NCBI GenBank assembly: GCA_016794365.1
Contig: JAEUKB010000040.1
Coordinates: 38,243-102,242, forward strand
Direction of reading: 5' to 3'
Length of the DNA: 64,000 nucleotides
Source: Myxococcales bacterium
GTDB taxonomy: Bacteria > Myxococcota_A > Polyangia > Palsa-1104 > JAEUJZ01
In this document: piece after piece, positions 9,299 through 20,391 of the stretch
Layout: each line of letters begins with the position of its first letter
Numbering within the stretch: the first letter of the stretch is position 1
The notes under the pieces: generated by a model
What the model saw: only the letters and a program-made list of their open reading frames with translations
Told to the model about the DNA's origin: nothing
Databases searched by the model: none
Translations under genes and position numbers: made by a program

Positions 9299-10051
9299 GT
9301 GCTCGAGTTCCGTTCGGTCTGGAAGTCGTTCGGCAGCCAAGCGGTCCTACGCGGCCTGACGCTGCACGTCAAAGAGCGCGAGATCCTGTTTCTGATCGGC
9401 GCGTCGGGCGTCGGCAAGTCGGTGGCCATCAAGCATGTCATCGGGCTGCTGCGCGTCGATCGTGGCGAGATCTGGCTCGACGGAGAGCGCATTGATCAGC
9501 TCTCGGAGCCGGAGCTATATCGAGTCCGCCGACGCTGCGCGATGGTGTTTCAAAGCTCGACGCTGTTTGATTCGATGTCGGTGGTGGAAAACGTGGCGCT
9601 GCCGCTGCGCAAACACCAAGGCATGTCCGACGCAGCAGCCCGTAGCGCAGCGCTGGAATACCTGGCGGAAGTCCATATGGTGGAATTTGCGGAGCACTTG
9701 CCCGCGACGCTGTCCGACGGAATGCGCAAGCGCGTTGCGATCGCCCGAGCGCTCACGATGAAGCCGGACTATCTGCTGTTCGATGAGCCGACGACGGGAC
9801 TCGATCCAGTGAGCGCGCGTCGCGTCGATGCACTGATTCGCAAGCTCAGCAGCTCTCACGGAGTGACATCGATCGTGGTGTCGCACGACCTGACCAGCAT
9901 CTTTTCGATCGCCGATCGCATCGCGCTGCTCTATCAAGGTCGGGTTCACATGCTTGGAACGCCTGAAGAGTTTCGATCCACAGGCGATCCCGTGGTTCGT
10001 CAGTTCGTCAGCGGCAGTAGCATGGGCCCGATGGAAACGCCGGGCTTCTAA
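9299..10051 (+). CDS. ABC transporter ATPase, MlaF-like, without adjacent permease
   Basis: A 250-residue ATP-binding subunit. Walker A is GASGVGKS (34-41), Walker B is [13 protein letters not shown], the switch His is in VVSHD, and the signature reads [15 protein letters not shown] instead of LSGGQ. LSxGM signatures are typical of the MlaF branch, which powers phospholipid transport between the membranes with permease MlaE and an MCE-domain protein. None of these partners is adjacent, so it must pair with a permease encoded elsewhere. GTG start; the AGG of its ribosome binding site overlaps the glgA stop, so expression is probably coupled to glgA. The MlaF assignment is by motif only. Confidence 0.82.
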   Translation: MLEFRSVWKSFGSQAVLRGLTLHVKEREILFLIGASGVGKSVAIKHVIGLLRVDRGEIWLDGERIDQLSEPELYRVRRRCAMVFQSSTLFDSMSVVENVALPLRKHQGMSDAAARSAALEYLAEVHMVEFAEHLPATLSDGMRKRVAIARALTMKPDYLLFDEPTTGLDPVSARRVDALIRKLSSSHGVTSIVVSHDLTSIFSIADRIALLYQGRVHMLGTPEEFRSTGDPVVRQFVSGSSMGPMETPGF

Positions 10052-10075
10052 GCGCGCGCAAGTCGAGGAGTGACG

Positions 10076-10756
10076 GTGAATCAGATCGAACAGAGCCTTG
10101 CGACGGTTCGGCACAAGATCGCCCAAGCGTGTCAGCGCGCCCATCGCTCGCCGGATGAAGTGACGCTGATCGCGGTGTCGAAGCTTCAGCCGATAGCGCT
10201 CATCGAAGCGGCGTATCAAGCGGGCCAGCGTGACTTTGGCGAAAACTATGCGCAAGAGCTACGCGACAAAGCGAGCGAGCTGGCTCACCTGACGGAGCTG
10301 CGCTGGCATGCGATCGGCACGCTCCAGTCAAACAAGGTGAAGTACGTTGCCAAGGTCGCGCAGTCGTTTCACGCGCTGTGCAGCCTGGACATCGCACAAG
10401 AGCTGGGCAAGCGCCGCAGCGAGGTGCCCATCGATGTCCTGATCGAGGTCAACATCGCGGGCGAAGACAGCAAGAGCGGAATCGCACCTTCTGCGGTGGA
10501 AGCACTGGCCGCGCAGGTACGTACAGTGGCAGGTGTGCGCCTTGTGGGGCTGATGTGTATGCCGCCGCAGCCTGAGCCGCCATCGTGCTGGACGCCGGAA
10601 GACAACCGACCACACTTTGCAAAGCTACGCGCGCTGGCGAAGTCGCTGGGACTTGCGCAGCTCTCGATGGGCAGCACGTCGGACTATGAAGTTGCGATCG
10701 AAGAAGGCGCGACGATTGTTCGCGTCGGACGCTCGATCTTTGGAGAGCGCCTGTAG
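10076..10756 (+). CDS. yggS: YggS/PROSC-type pyridoxal phosphate homeostasis protein
   Basis: A 226-residue fold-type III PLP-binding protein that buffers cellular PLP rather than catalysing a known reaction. The PLP lysine is K36 in AVSKLQP, the same position as in E. coli YggS. Other family motifs are FGENYAQE, WHAIGTLQSNK and, near the end, MGSTSDYEVAIEEGATIVRVGRSIFG. GTG 10076 is chosen because GAGGAG (10065-10070) lies 5 nt upstream; the alternative GTG at 10070 overlaps that site. The last codons and stop are duplicated in tandem just downstream (10742-10783). Confidence 0.9.
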   Translation: MNQIEQSLATVRHKIAQACQRAHRSPDEVTLIAVSKLQPIALIEAAYQAGQRDFGENYAQELRDKASELAHLTELRWHAIGTLQSNKVKYVAKVAQSFHALCSLDIAQELGKRRSEVPIDVLIEVNIAGEDSKSGIAPSAVEALAAQVRTVAGVRLVGLMCMPPQPEPPSCWTPEDNRPHFAKLRALAKSLGLAQLSMGSTSDYEVAIEEGATIVRVGRSIFGERL

Positions 10757-10783
10757 CCGCGTGGAGAGCGCTTGTAGCTGCGT
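10742..10783. repeat. 21-nt tandem duplication over the yggS stop codon
   Basis: Two consecutive 21-nt units (10742-10762 and 10763-10783) differ at 2 positions. The first contains the final codons and TAG stop of yggS, and the second copies the same block including the TAG. A decayed third unit may begin at 10784. Confidence 0.85.
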
Positions 10784-10835
10784 GGACAGTGCGCGCCGCG
10801 CTCGCTCCGATAACCAGGAAGAGAGATCCGTTTCG

Positions 10836-11885
10836 ATGAGCAAGACTGACAAGTACGAAGACTTCAGCCCAAGCAGCGTCGGAGTCCGCAACGGCAAGCT
10901 GTTCGGTCTGCCGTTTGAATACGAAGACAGCCAGGTGGTGATCCTGCCAGTGCCGTGGGAAGTGACGGTGTCGTATCGCGCTGGAACCGCACAGGGACCG
11001 CAAGCGATCCTCGAAGCTTCGACCCAGGTGGATCTGTTCGATCCGGTCTGGCCGGACGGCTGGCGCGCGGGCTACTACATGCTGCCGATCTCCAGCGAGT
11101 GGCAGGCCAAGAACGATTCGCTGCGCACCTTGGCGGCAGCCTGCATCAGCAAGCTGGAAGAAGGCGTCGCGCAAGACGATCCCGAGCTGCTCGTGCCACA
11201 GGGCGAAGTGAACGCGGCATCCAGCGAGCTAAACGACTGGGTCGAACGACAAGCGCAGTCACACCTGACTCTTGGCAAAGCGGTCGGCGTGCTCGGAGGC
11301 GATCACAGCGTTCCACTGGGACTGATTCGCGCGCTGGCAACTCGCTACGATTCCTTTGGTGTGCTGCACATTGATGCACATGCGGATCTGCGACGCGGTT
11401 ACGAAGGCTTTCAGTACTCGCACGCATCGATCATGGAAAACGTGCTGCACCTTCCGCACGTCAGCAAGATCACGCAGGTCGGAATCCGCGACTACTGCGA
11501 TGAAGAAGAACAGACCGTCCGCGAATCTGGAGATCGCATCAGCTTCTTTTCGATGCGCAGCCTTCGCAAGCGCGGCTTTCACGGAGAGCCTTGGGCGCGC
11601 ACCTGTCAGCACATCGTCGATACCCTGCCCCAGCAGGTGTACATCAGCTTTGATGTAGATGGACTCGATCCCGCGCTGTGTCCGCAGACCGGAACGCCTG
11701 TGCCGGGCGGACTTTTGTGGGATGAAGCGCTTCATCTGCTCGATACCGTGGTCGAAAGTGGTCGTCAGGTGATTGGCTTCGATCTGGTCGAAGTCGCCGG
11801 TCAGGGAGAGTGGGACGCCATCGTCGGTGCGCGCCTTCTGTCGCGGCTCTGTCTGCTCACCGCGCAGAGCTGTCCCCGTCCGTAA
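10836..11885 (+). CDS. Agmatinase/arginase-family ureohydrolase
   Basis: A 349-residue binuclear manganese hydrolase that splits a guanidino group to urea plus an amine. Metal ligands are visible in order: GGDHS (H157), DAHAD (D180, H182, D184) and SFDVDGLDP (D273, D275). An N-terminal extension of about 30 residues and an insert near 85-140 make it longer than E. coli SpeB (306). The likely substrate is agmatine, but guanidinobutyrate or formiminoglutamate cannot be excluded, so no symbol is given. ATG 10836 is preceded by AGGAAGAGAG (10816-10825). It is the last gene of the rightward block. Confidence 0.87.
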   Translation: MSKTDKYEDFSPSSVGVRNGKLFGLPFEYEDSQVVILPVPWEVTVSYRAGTAQGPQAILEASTQVDLFDPVWPDGWRAGYYMLPISSEWQAKNDSLRTLAAACISKLEEGVAQDDPELLVPQGEVNAASSELNDWVERQAQSHLTLGKAVGVLGGDHSVPLGLIRALATRYDSFGVLHIDAHADLRRGYEGFQYSHASIMENVLHLPHVSKITQVGIRDYCDEEEQTVRESGDRISFFSMRSLRKRGFHGEPWARTCQHIVDTLPQQVYISFDVDGLDPALCPQTGTPVPGGLLWDEALHLLDTVVESGRQVIGFDLVEVAGQGEWDAIVGARLLSRLCLLTAQSCPRP

Positions 11886-12196
11886 GCTGTCTGGTTTTTG
11901 GCTTCGCGCTCCGGTTCCGACTTCCGTCCTTCCGACTTCCGTCCTTCCGACTTCCGTCCTTTCGCCTCTCACCTTTCGCGTTCCGGCTCTGCCTCGGATT
12001 CCTTTCCACAAGCTCCGCTACAGCAGCGTACGTTCCGCTTTGTAACGAAGCACAGGAACATTCCCCCGCTGCGCAGTTGCCAGCTATGATCGAGAGAGAA
12101 GGACTGCTCCGCAACTGGATGATAGGGATTCCCTGAGCAGCTCTGGTTTGTGCGCTCCGAACAAACAGCCAGTCAACTTCCGGGTCGGAGAATCAG
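11886..12196. other. 311-nt intergenic region before the MASE1 kinase
   Basis: This gap holds a 15-nt tandem repeat near its left end (11921-11965) and otherwise no convincing gene. GGAG (12187-12190) is the ribosome binding site of the kinase at 12197. Promoter elements could not be fixed with confidence. Confidence 0.5.
11921..11965. repeat. 15-nt tandem repeat, three copies
   Basis: The unit CTTCCGTCCTTCCGA occurs at 11921-11935 and 11936-11950, with a diverged third copy at 11951-11965. It lies just downstream of the ureohydrolase stop codon. Confidence 0.85.
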
Positions 12197-15100
12197 ATGG
12201 GCAGCTCACGACACATCGCAAAGAGAATCGCGCTGCTGCTGCTGCTGACCTGCATCTACTTTGTCTGTGCGCGACTTGGACTTCTGTTTGCGACCGTTCA
12301 CAAGCAAGCGTCTCCCGTCTGGCCGGTCACCGGCATCGCGATGGCAGCTTGTCACTTGATCGGTCTGCGCGTCTGGCCCGCGATCGTTGTCGGCGCTTGT
12401 TTGGCCAACTACGACAACGGAATCGGACTCCTTCCCAGCGCGATCATCGGTGCTGGCAACATGCTCGAAGCCGTCTTGGGCGCACTGATTCTGCGCTGGG
12501 TGCTTCAGCATCGCAGCCAGCTCGGCAGTCAAACAGAGACCTTCGCGATCTGTGCCGCTGCGCTGTTTGCTTCGCTCTGTAGCGCAACCATCGGAGTCGG
12601 AGTCCTGACCGCGCAGCGCATCATTGCAGGACCAGAAGCTTCGCGCGCATGGATGGCATGGTGGGTCGGTGATGTGCTGGGCGCACTGATGGTTACACCG
12701 ACGCTGCTATCGCTGTATCGATCGCAGATTTCGTTACGCAGCGTATCGATTCGGAAAGTAGCAGAGTTCATTGTCTCTTTGGGTCTTCTGACCGCGCTGA
12801 CGATGTTTCTGTTCGGGACAAACTCTGGCATTTCGTTTCTGTTTTTGATCTTTCCGATCCTGCTGTTCTGCTGCGCACGCTTTGGAGATCTAGCCGCCAA
12901 GCTGCTCGCGCTGATTCTGTTCGGATTCTGTGTCTACAAAGCCAGCAAAGGAATCGGTCCGTTCGTCGGTCGCAGCACGAACGAAAACCTGATTCATACC
13001 CAGCTCTTTCTGCTGTCTCTGTCGATCACAGTCAACGTCTTGTCCGGCTTTCACGAAACGCGCTCGCTCCGCAGTGCGGTGCCGATGCTGCTGTTTGGCT
13101 GGCTGGTGGGAGGCATCATCTTGCACTCCTTCCATCAGACAGAGCGTGCGCGGGATCAGAATCGCATCGAGCAGCTCGCCCACGAAGTCGATCTGCGACT
13201 TCAGGATCGGATGACGCTGTATGAAGACGTACTCCTTGGTGGCATCGGGCTCCTGACTGCATCAGAAAGCGTCGGCTTGCGCGAGTGGCAGACCTATCTA
13301 CAGACCGTCAAACCGGAAGAAAAATATCCAGGTCTCAATGGCATGGGAGTCGTCTGGCCGGTTCATCCCGATCAGATGGAGACGTTCCGAAAAAAAGCGA
13401 CAGACCTTGGGGTGCTCGATCTAGAGATTCATGCGATTCCTTCGCAGGTACAACAGTCCATATCGCAGCACTATGTGGTGACGTTTATCGAGCCGCTCGC
13501 CAACAACCAAGGTGCGGTAGGAATCGATCTGGCCAGTGAGCCGAAGCGTCGGATGGCTGCTGACAAAGCGCGCGATACCGGACGCCCAGTCATGAGCCAA
13601 AAGCTGCACCTGGTACAAGACAATAAGAGTCGTGTCGGATTCCTCTTATTCTATCCGTTTTATCAACCGCACAAACCGCTCGACACCGTGGAACAGAGAC
13701 GGAGTGCCTTTCGCGGCTGGGTGGATGCTCCGCTCTTCATCGCGCGTCTGCTTGATGACGTGATGAAGCCATACAGAAGCGAGCTTCACATCAGCGTTCA
13801 CGAAAGCACTGCCCCTTCCGCAGACAGTGAAATCTATCAATCATCGGAATGGGATGAGTCGCGATCGACTGCGCTGACTCGATCGATCGAGCTTGCGCAA
13901 GCCCAGCTTCAGCTTCGCTTTGCCAAGGCACCGGGATTTGTTTCGGCCCATGACACCACCACATCGTGGGTTGCGACCTGCGGCGCACTGGTGACGCTGC
14001 TCTTGGCTGGACTGATTGTGAACCTGCGGGAAAGCGGACAGCGCGCACGCGACATGGTGGAAGAACGCACGCTCCACTTGAATCGCGCACTGGCCGATGC
14101 AGAGCGCGCAGCCAATGTAAAGTCTGTCTTTCTGGCCAACATGAGCCATGAGATCCGCACCCCGATGAACGGAATCATCGGAATGACCAGCCTACTGCTG
14201 GAGTCGTCGCTCAATCCCGAGCAGCGGATGCAGGTGAAGGTGATCGCATCCAGCTGTGACAGCCTGCTTTCGCTCGTGAACGACATCTTGGATTTTTCCA
14301 AGATCGAAGCAGGCAAAGTTGAGATCGAACACAGTCCCTTTGGCGCGATCGAGAGCGCACACGCCGTGATTGAGCTGCTTCGTCCGTTGGCCGCAGAGAA
14401 GTCGCTCGAGCTGTCACTTCACAGAGAGCCCGGCTGCGTAGACTGGATCATCGGCGATTCCAATCGCTTCCGCCAAGTGCTGGTCAACTTGGTCAACAAC
14501 GCGATCAAGTTCACAGCGCGCGGTCAGATCACGGTCAAGCTATCTTCCAAGCGTCTTCCCGGTGGTCGCTACGATCTGCGAACAGAGGTCATCGACACCG
14601 GAAAAGGAATCGACAAAGAAGCCCAGCAGCGACTCTTTAAGCCGTTTTCCCAGATCGATGCATCGACCACACGTCAGTTTGGAGGAACCGGACTCGGACT
14701 CTCGATCTGCAAAGGACTGGTGACTGCGATGGGCGGAACCATCGGTGTGGACAGTGAGCGCGGCAAAGGATCTACCTTCTGGTTCCGACTCTTGGTAGAG
14801 CCCGCGAGCTCATCCTCAAAGCACACCTCATCTCCGAGCATCGCCGCATCGTCGGGAGACATCGATCCCAAGCTGGCAGAAAAGCTACCGCTGCGCATCC
14901 TGATTGCCGATGATCACCACGTCAATCAGACCGTTGCACGCAGGTTTCTGGAACGACTGGGATACCAAGCGCACTGTGTCAAAAACGGCCTGGAAGTCCT
15001 GCAAGCCATCAAGCTTCGCACCTACGATCTGATCTTGATGGACTGTCACATGCCAGAGCTCGATGGCTTTGACACCACGCAGCGCATCGTCGCGATGTAT

Positions 15101-15733
15101 CCCGCAACGCAGCGTCCCAAGATCGTGGCGATGACCGCGAGCACGATGCAGGAAGAACGCGAGCGCTGTTTCCGCATCGGAATGGATGGCTTTATCAGCA
15201 AGCCCATTCGCATCGAAGAGATCATGAAGACGCTGCTTCAGGTCTTTTCCGTAACCTTGCAGAGCAGCAAACACAGCCAAGTGTCCCTCGCAGCCAAGAC
15301 AACGCGCATGGCTGCAAGAGCCCTGATTGATCGACAGCAGTTCTACGACAACTTGGGGAGGGATTCCTCCGTGATTGCGGAAGTCACCCAAGCGTTTTTG
15401 GACAACACGCCGCAGCTCTTGGGAGTGCTCGAAGATGCCATCCGTCGCGCTGATCCCGTCGCTGTTTCATTCGCCGCGCACTCTCTGAAAGGAAGCATCA
15501 GCACCTTCTGTTGTAACGCAGTGGTTCAAGCGACGCTCGCGATCGAGCAGCATGGCAAGAGCGGCGATCTGACCCATGCAGCGCAGTCTTTTCAGGATCT
15601 CAAGAAGCTGATCGATGCGATGACCGAAGAGCTACGCGAGATCCAGCAGGAACAGAGTCCTTCACAAACGCACTCACAGACTCCCAAATCGCTCTCTGAA
15701 CAGACTCCTCAACCGAGCACAGGAAAGCCCTAA
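12197..15733 (+). CDS. MASE1-CHASE hybrid histidine kinase with receiver and Hpt domains
   Basis: A 1178-residue inner-membrane phosphorelay protein. Order: MASE1 with about eight membrane helices (8-310), periplasmic CHASE-type sensor (about 320-580), a further membrane helix (593-610), coiled linker, HisKA with H651 in MSHEIRTP, HATPase (N-box about 765, DTGKGID at 800, GGTGLGLS about 829), receiver (D905-D906, phosphoacceptor D949, K1002) and a C-terminal Hpt with H1095 in AAHSLKGS. All catalytic residues of an ArcB/BarA-like His-Asp-His relay are present. CHASE domains of this type often sense small molecules such as cytokinins; the ligand here is unknown. No response regulator is adjacent. 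An AATAAGAG palindrome lies inside the coding region at 13622-13650. Confidence 0.92.
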   Translation: MGSSRHIAKRIALLLLLTCIYFVCARLGLLFATVHKQASPVWPVTGIAMAACHLIGLRVWPAIVVGACLANYDNGIGLLPSAIIGAGNMLEAVLGALILRWVLQHRSQLGSQTETFAICAAALFASLCSATIGVGVLTAQRIIAGPEASRAWMAWWVGDVLGALMVTPTLLSLYRSQISLRSVSIRKVAEFIVSLGLLTALTMFLFGTNSGISFLFLIFPILLFCCARFGDLAAKLLALILFGFCVYKASKGIGPFVGRSTNENLIHTQLFLLSLSITVNVLSGFHETRSLRSAVPMLLFGWLVGGIILHSFHQTERARDQNRIEQLAHEVDLRLQDRMTLYEDVLLGGIGLLTASESVGLREWQTYLQTVKPEEKYPGLNGMGVVWPVHPDQMETFRKKATDLGVLDLEIHAIPSQVQQSISQHYVVTFIEPLANNQGAVGIDLASEPKRRMAADKARDTGRPVMSQKLHLVQDNKSRVGFLLFYPFYQPHKPLDTVEQRRSAFRGWVDAPLFIARLLDDVMKPYRSELHISVHESTAPSADSEIYQSSEWDESRSTALTRSIELAQAQLQLRFAKAPGFVSAHDTTTSWVATCGALVTLLLAGLIVNLRESGQRARDMVEERTLHLNRALADAERAANVKSVFLANMSHEIRTPMNGIIGMTSLLLESSLNPEQRMQVKVIASSCDSLLSLVNDILDFSKIEAGKVEIEHSPFGAIESAHAVIELLRPLAAEKSLELSLHREPGCVDWIIGDSNRFRQVLVNLVNNAIKFTARGQITVKLSSKRLPGGRYDLRTEVIDTGKGIDKEAQQRLFKPFSQIDASTTRQFGGTGLGLSICKGLVTAMGGTIGVDSERGKGSTFWFRLLVEPASSSSKHTSSPSIAASSGDIDPKLAEKLPLRILIADDHHVNQTVARRFLERLGYQAHCVKNGLEVLQAIKLRTYDLILMDCHMPELDGFDTTQRIVAMYPATQRPKIVAMTASTMQEERERCFRIGMDGFISKPIRIEEIMKTLLQVFSVTLQSSKHSQVSLAAKTTRMAARALIDRQQFYDNLGRDSSVIAEVTQAFLDNTPQLLGVLEDAIRRADPVAVSFAAHSLKGSISTFCCNAVVQATLAIEQHGKSGDLTHAAQSFQDLKKLIDAMTEELREIQQEQSPSQTHSQTPKSLSEQTPQPSTGKP
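13622..13650. repeat. AATAAGAG/CTCTTATT palindrome, copy 1, inside the kinase gene
   Basis: AATAAGAG (13622-13629) and its exact reverse complement CTCTTATT (13643-13650) are separated by 13 nt. The same arms with the same spacing occur at 24502-24530 and 24569-24597. This copy is read in frame from residue 476 of the hybrid kinase. Confidence 0.8.
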
Positions 15734-15755
15734 TCTTGCGCGTCCTGCGCGATTC

Positions 15756-17069
15756 CTATTCGTGCTGTGAGGTACTTGTGGTTTCGGACGTGCGTACTGT
15801 GTCCGATTCTCTGTCCGATTCTCTGTCTGATTCTCTGTCCGATGCAGTGGCTTGCATCACCCACAGCGCCACCACGTTGTCCCCCACTGCGTTTAGGAGC
15901 GTCGCCATCGGATCAATCAAGATGCTGATGATCGCAAGGAGCGGAAGCGTCTCGGGCGGGAAGCCGAACACAGACAAGATCAGGAGCTCTCCCATCATGC
16001 CGCCGCTCGGAATGGCCCCCATCACCACACCGACCAAGATCGCAACCAGAATGATCATCGCGCAGCGTCCGGGTGACAGACTCTGCTGAAACAGGCTCAT
16101 CGCAAACAGGATCTTCAGAACCCCGCCGATCACCGATCCGTCTTTGTGAAGCACAGCCCCCACCGGAATCACCACATCACGGACTTCCGCAGCGATTCCC
16201 ATGCGCGTACACGCTTCCAAGTTGACTGGCATTGTGGCCATGCTCGAGCACGTTCCCAGCGCCGTCAGTGAAGGCTCTAGCATCTGCGACCAAAACAGCC
16301 GCACGCTGCGCAGACCTCCGCTCAGGTACACGTAGGCGGAAAAGCCCGCGACGAAATAAAGCGCGGAAAATGCATAATATCCGACAAAGCTCCGAAAGTA
16401 GATTCCCGCAAGCTGCGATCCTGTATCCATCACTGTCGCTGCGAACCAAGCAAAAAGTCCAAGCGGAGCCAGATACATCACGTAGTCAAGTAGGCGCAGA
16501 AACACCGCAGCGCCGCTTTGCAAAAAGCGAATCAGTGGCTCTGCTTGCGATCTCATCGAGCGCGCGCACAGTCCCACCGCCAGCGAAAACAGCAGCAGCG
16601 GCAGCATCGACTTGCGCGAAAGCAGCTCCGAAAAGTCTGACACAGACACCATCGCAACAAGCTGCGGAAGCAGTGCGGGAGCGCTCGGCAGTGCAGCCTT
16701 TCCTTTGCCAAGAAGGAGCGCCGCCGCATCAATTCCCTGCGCAGGATGCCACACCAACAGAAACGCAAGAGACAGCGATGCAGCGATGATGCTGGTGATC
16801 AGAAAGCCAATCATCATGCGCCGCGAGATCCGACCGATCCGCTGCGCACTGGCGGATGACGCAATGCTCGATGAGATCGTAAAAAACGTGAGCGGAACGA
16901 TCAGCGTAAAGATCAGGTTCAGAAACAGATCACCAAGTGGCCGGATGGTCTGCGCCACACGCGGAGCCAGCTGGCCCAGCGCAAGTCCCAGCGAGATCGC
17001 CAGCAAGAGCAGCAACGAAAATCCGTAGGTTCGCCAAAGCCTCACAAGCGTTACTGTAGAAGAAGCCAC
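15756..17069 (-). CDS. Dicarboxylate/amino acid:cation symporter (DAACS family)
   Basis: A 437-residue membrane carrier with about eight hydrophobic helices and family-type re-entrant motifs. The serine-rich hairpin motif appears as LGTCSSMATMP and the NMDGT motif as HKDGSVIGG. These are looser than in GltP, so the substrate (glutamate, aspartate, serine or C4-dicarboxylate) cannot be assigned. The C-terminus is odd: a repeat-encoded tail with three SDRE units produced by a 12-nt tandem repeat in the DNA. It is convergent with the hybrid kinase (22-nt gap) and lies 44 nt downstream of the serine hydrolase gene on the same strand, so the two may be cotranscribed. Confidence 0.83.
   Translation of the reverse strand: MASSTVTLVRLWRTYGFSLLLLLAISLGLALGQLAPRVAQTIRPLGDLFLNLIFTLIVPLTFFTISSSIASSASAQRIGRISRRMMIGFLITSIIAASLSLAFLLVWHPAQGIDAAALLLGKGKAALPSAPALLPQLVAMVSVSDFSELLSRKSMLPLLLFSLAVGLCARSMRSQAEPLIRFLQSGAAVFLRLLDYVMYLAPLGLFAWFAATVMDTGSQLAGIYFRSFVGYYAFSALYFVAGFSAYVYLSGGLRSVRLFWSQMLEPSLTALGTCSSMATMPVNLEACTRMGIAAEVRDVVIPVGAVLHKDGSVIGGVLKILFAMSLFQQSLSPGRCAMIILVAILVGVVMGAIPSGGMMGELLILSVFGFPPETLPLLAIISILIDPMATLLNAVGDNVVALWVMQATASDRESDRESDRESDTVRTSETTSTSQHE
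15801..15848. repeat. 12-nt tandem repeat encoding the SDRE tail of the symporter
   Basis: The unit GTCCGATTCTCT is repeated about four times (15801-15812, 15813-15824, 15825-15836 with one change, then a diverged unit to 15848). Read on the minus strand in frame it gives SDRE repeats at the symporter C-terminus. Confidence 0.85.
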
Positions 17070-17113
17070 GCGACGTGAAAAGAAATCCGTCTGTCTTGCA
17101 GTCCGTTTCGCAG

Positions 17114-18088
17114 CTACGGAGCCACTCGCCCAAACGGAGTCGATCGCGCAGCGTGGGACAGATGCAGATACGCTTCCTTCGCCAGCTGTTCGATGAAAAG
17201 CTCTGCGGCGCGCTCTTGGTGTGGCATGGCCACCATCACTGCGATTGAAAACGGACGCTGCGGAATCATCACCAGTCCCGCATCGACGCGCAGACCGGGC
17301 AGACTTCCGGGCTTACTGTACACAGGAATCTCTTCAGGAATGCTCGCGTCCAGATAGCCGTGCTTGCTCACGGACAGCATCTGTAGCGCAGCGTGCGTCT
17401 GTTTCGGATCGAGCAGCTCACCGCGCCAGAGCTTTTCGTACAGCAGCGCCAGCTCATGCGGGGTCGCGACGTTTTCCTTTCCTTGTCGCACCGCTTCGGA
17501 GTCCATCATCTTGCGAAGCAGTCGCATCTTGCTAAGCCCCGCGCGATCCAGGAGCTGATTCACGCTGGCAATGCCGACGCGATCAATCAGGATGTTGGTG
17601 GCGGTGTTGTCGCTGGTCGCAATCATGATCGCCAAGAGATCACGCGGCTGTAGTGATGTGATTCCCATCGTCAAGCCAGACAAGATCGGACTCGACGGAA
17701 TCAGATCTTGCGAACGGACAACATACGGACTCCCAAGCGCGCTCCCTTCCGCGCGATCCAGCTTGTCCAGCACCGTCACAAGCAGCGCTGTCTTGATCGC
17801 ACTCGCGGTCGCAAACACCTGATCCGGATGATGAGAGATCCGCTGTCCGCTGCGCAGATCACACAGCTCAAAGCCCACCACCGCATCGGTCTGCTCGGCC
17901 AAGTCCATCAGTCGCTGCGAGAGCTTCTGCCACAACAGTGCATCCAGCGGCAGCACGGACTGGGAATCGCTCGGACTCCGTAGCGGCTGGGACTGCGCAC
18001 TCTGTTTGGGATTCCCATGCGCAGTCGGACTGTGAACGGACACAAGCGAAAGCAAGCCACACAGCCAAAGGAGCCGCAGTCTGTTCAT
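17114..18088 (-). CDS. Exported class A beta-lactamase-like serine hydrolase
   Basis: A 324-residue protein with a Sec signal peptide (about residues 1-25, ending in PTAHG). The penicillin-recognising fold is indicated by SAIK (nucleophile S96, K99), SDN at 159-161 and KPG at 259-261 in place of KTG. Aligning the omega loop before NVATP, I find no Glu at the position of E166 and no Asn at 170 of class A beta-lactamases. It may therefore be a related peptidase or esterase rather than an efficient beta-lactamase. The protein would act in the periplasm. Downstream is the symporter; upstream is a tandem repeat followed by sucD. Confidence 0.75.
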   Translation of the reverse strand: MNRLRLLWLCGLLSLVSVHSPTAHGNPKQSAQSQPLRSPSDSQSVLPLDALLWQKLSQRLMDLAEQTDAVVGFELCDLRSGQRISHHPDQVFATASAIKTALLVTVLDKLDRAEGSALGSPYVVRSQDLIPSSPILSGLTMGITSLQPRDLLAIMIATSDNTATNILIDRVGIASVNQLLDRAGLSKMRLLRKMMDSEAVRQGKENVATPHELALLYEKLWRGELLDPKQTHAALQMLSVSKHGYLDASIPEEIPVYSKPGSLPGLRVDAGLVMIPQRPFSIAVMVAMPHQERAAELFIEQLAKEAYLHLSHAARSTPFGRVAP

Positions 18089-18114
18089 GACCGGGCATCC
18101 TAGGAAAACTGGAT

Positions 18115-18172
18115 GGAAAGGAAAAGGAACGCGAACGGAAAGGAAAAGGAACGCGAACGGAAAGGAACGCGG
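18115..18172. repeat. 22-nt purine-rich tandem repeat
   Basis: Two exact 22-nt units (18115-18136 and 18137-18158) made of GGAAAGGAAAAGGAACGCGA plus AC are followed by a partial third (18159-18172). The array lies between the sucD 3' end and the 5' end of the serine hydrolase gene. Confidence 0.85.
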
Positions 18173-18200
18173 CAGGAAACAGCGCCGCGCGGCGACAGGC

Positions 18201-19082
18201 TTAGCGCAGGACAGACTTCAGCGTGACACCCAGCTCGGCAGGTGTCTTGGCGACGGCAATGCCCGCAGCTTGGAGCGCCGAGATCTTGTCCGCAGCCGTA
18301 CCTTTGCCGCCCGCGATGATTGCGCCCGCGTGACCCATCCGACGACCCGGAGGCGCCGTCTGTCCAGCGATGAACGCAGCGACCGGCTTGGTCATGTGCT
18401 GCTTGATGTACGCGGCTGCGTCTTCTTCCGAAGAGCCTCCGATTTCGCCCATCATCAGCACCGCGTGCGTGTCGGGATCGCGCTCGAACATCTCCAGCAC
18501 GTCGATAAAGTCCATGCCTTTGATCGGATCGCCACCGATGCCCACGCAGGTAGACTGACCGAGTCCAAGCTGCGTCAGCTGATGCACGCCTTCATAGGTC
18601 AGCGTGCCCGAGCGCGACACCACACCGATGTGACCCGGCTTGTGGATGTAGCCCGGCATGATACCGATCTTGCACTCTCCCGGCGTAATCACACCGGGGC
18701 AGTTCGGTCCCACCAGCCGCGTCCGCTTCGGACCCGTCTGCGCGTCAAGCAATCGCCGCACTTTCAGCATATCCAGCACCGGAATGCCTTCGGTGATGCA
18801 GACCACCAGCTCCAGCCCGGCGAGGATCGCTTCGATGATGCTGTCCGCCGCAATCGCCGCAGGAACATAGATCACCGTCGCATTGGCGCCCGTCTGCTTG
18901 ACCGCTTCGGTGACCGTATCAAACACCGGCAGCTGAAGGTGCGTGGTTCCGCCTTTTCCTGGGGTCACGCCACCGACGACATTGGTTCCGTACTCCACCG
19001 CTTTTTCGGTGTGGAACGTACCGTTCTTTCCGGTCAGTCCCTGCACAAGCAGTCGGGTGTTTTTATTGACGAGAATCGACAT
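18201..19082 (-). CDS. sucD: Succinyl-CoA synthetase alpha subunit
   Basis: A 293-residue subunit that binds CoA and carries the phosphorylated histidine in succinate thiokinase (TCA cycle, substrate-level phosphorylation). The N-terminal CoA domain shows [12 protein letters not shown], and the active His is H251 in [10 protein letters not shown], equivalent to H246 of E. coli. Length fits the family (about 290). The start at 19082 is supported by AAGGAG 6 nt upstream. It begins 10 nt after the sucC stop, in the standard sucC-sucD order. Confidence 0.96.
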   Translation of the reverse strand: MSILVNKNTRLLVQGLTGKNGTFHTEKAVEYGTNVVGGVTPGKGGTTHLQLPVFDTVTEAVKQTGANATVIYVPAAIAADSIIEAILAGLELVVCITEGIPVLDMLKVRRLLDAQTGPKRTRLVGPNCPGVITPGECKIGIMPGYIHKPGHIGVVSRSGTLTYEGVHQLTQLGLGQSTCVGIGGDPIKGMDFIDVLEMFERDPDTHAVLMMGEIGGSSEEDAAAYIKQHMTKPVAAFIAGQTAPPGRRMGHAGAIIAGGKGTAADKISALQAAGIAVAKTPAELGVTLKSVLR

Positions 19083-19092
19083 GACGGACTCC

Positions 19093-20286
<1,194 letters not shown>

Positions 20287-20391
20287 TGGCTTCCCCTAAG
20301 AGATCCGCCTCGCCGAAGCGACAGCGCCGTCACAGCACGCCGAGCTTCCAGACTGGCGAGGAAGATCTTTGGTTGTTGGTAAAGACGGAGG

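Noticed and set aside
18183..18194. CGCCGCGCGGCG palindrome after sucD as a terminator
   Set aside because: The stem would be only 4 bp with a 4-nt loop and the following T-run is too short.
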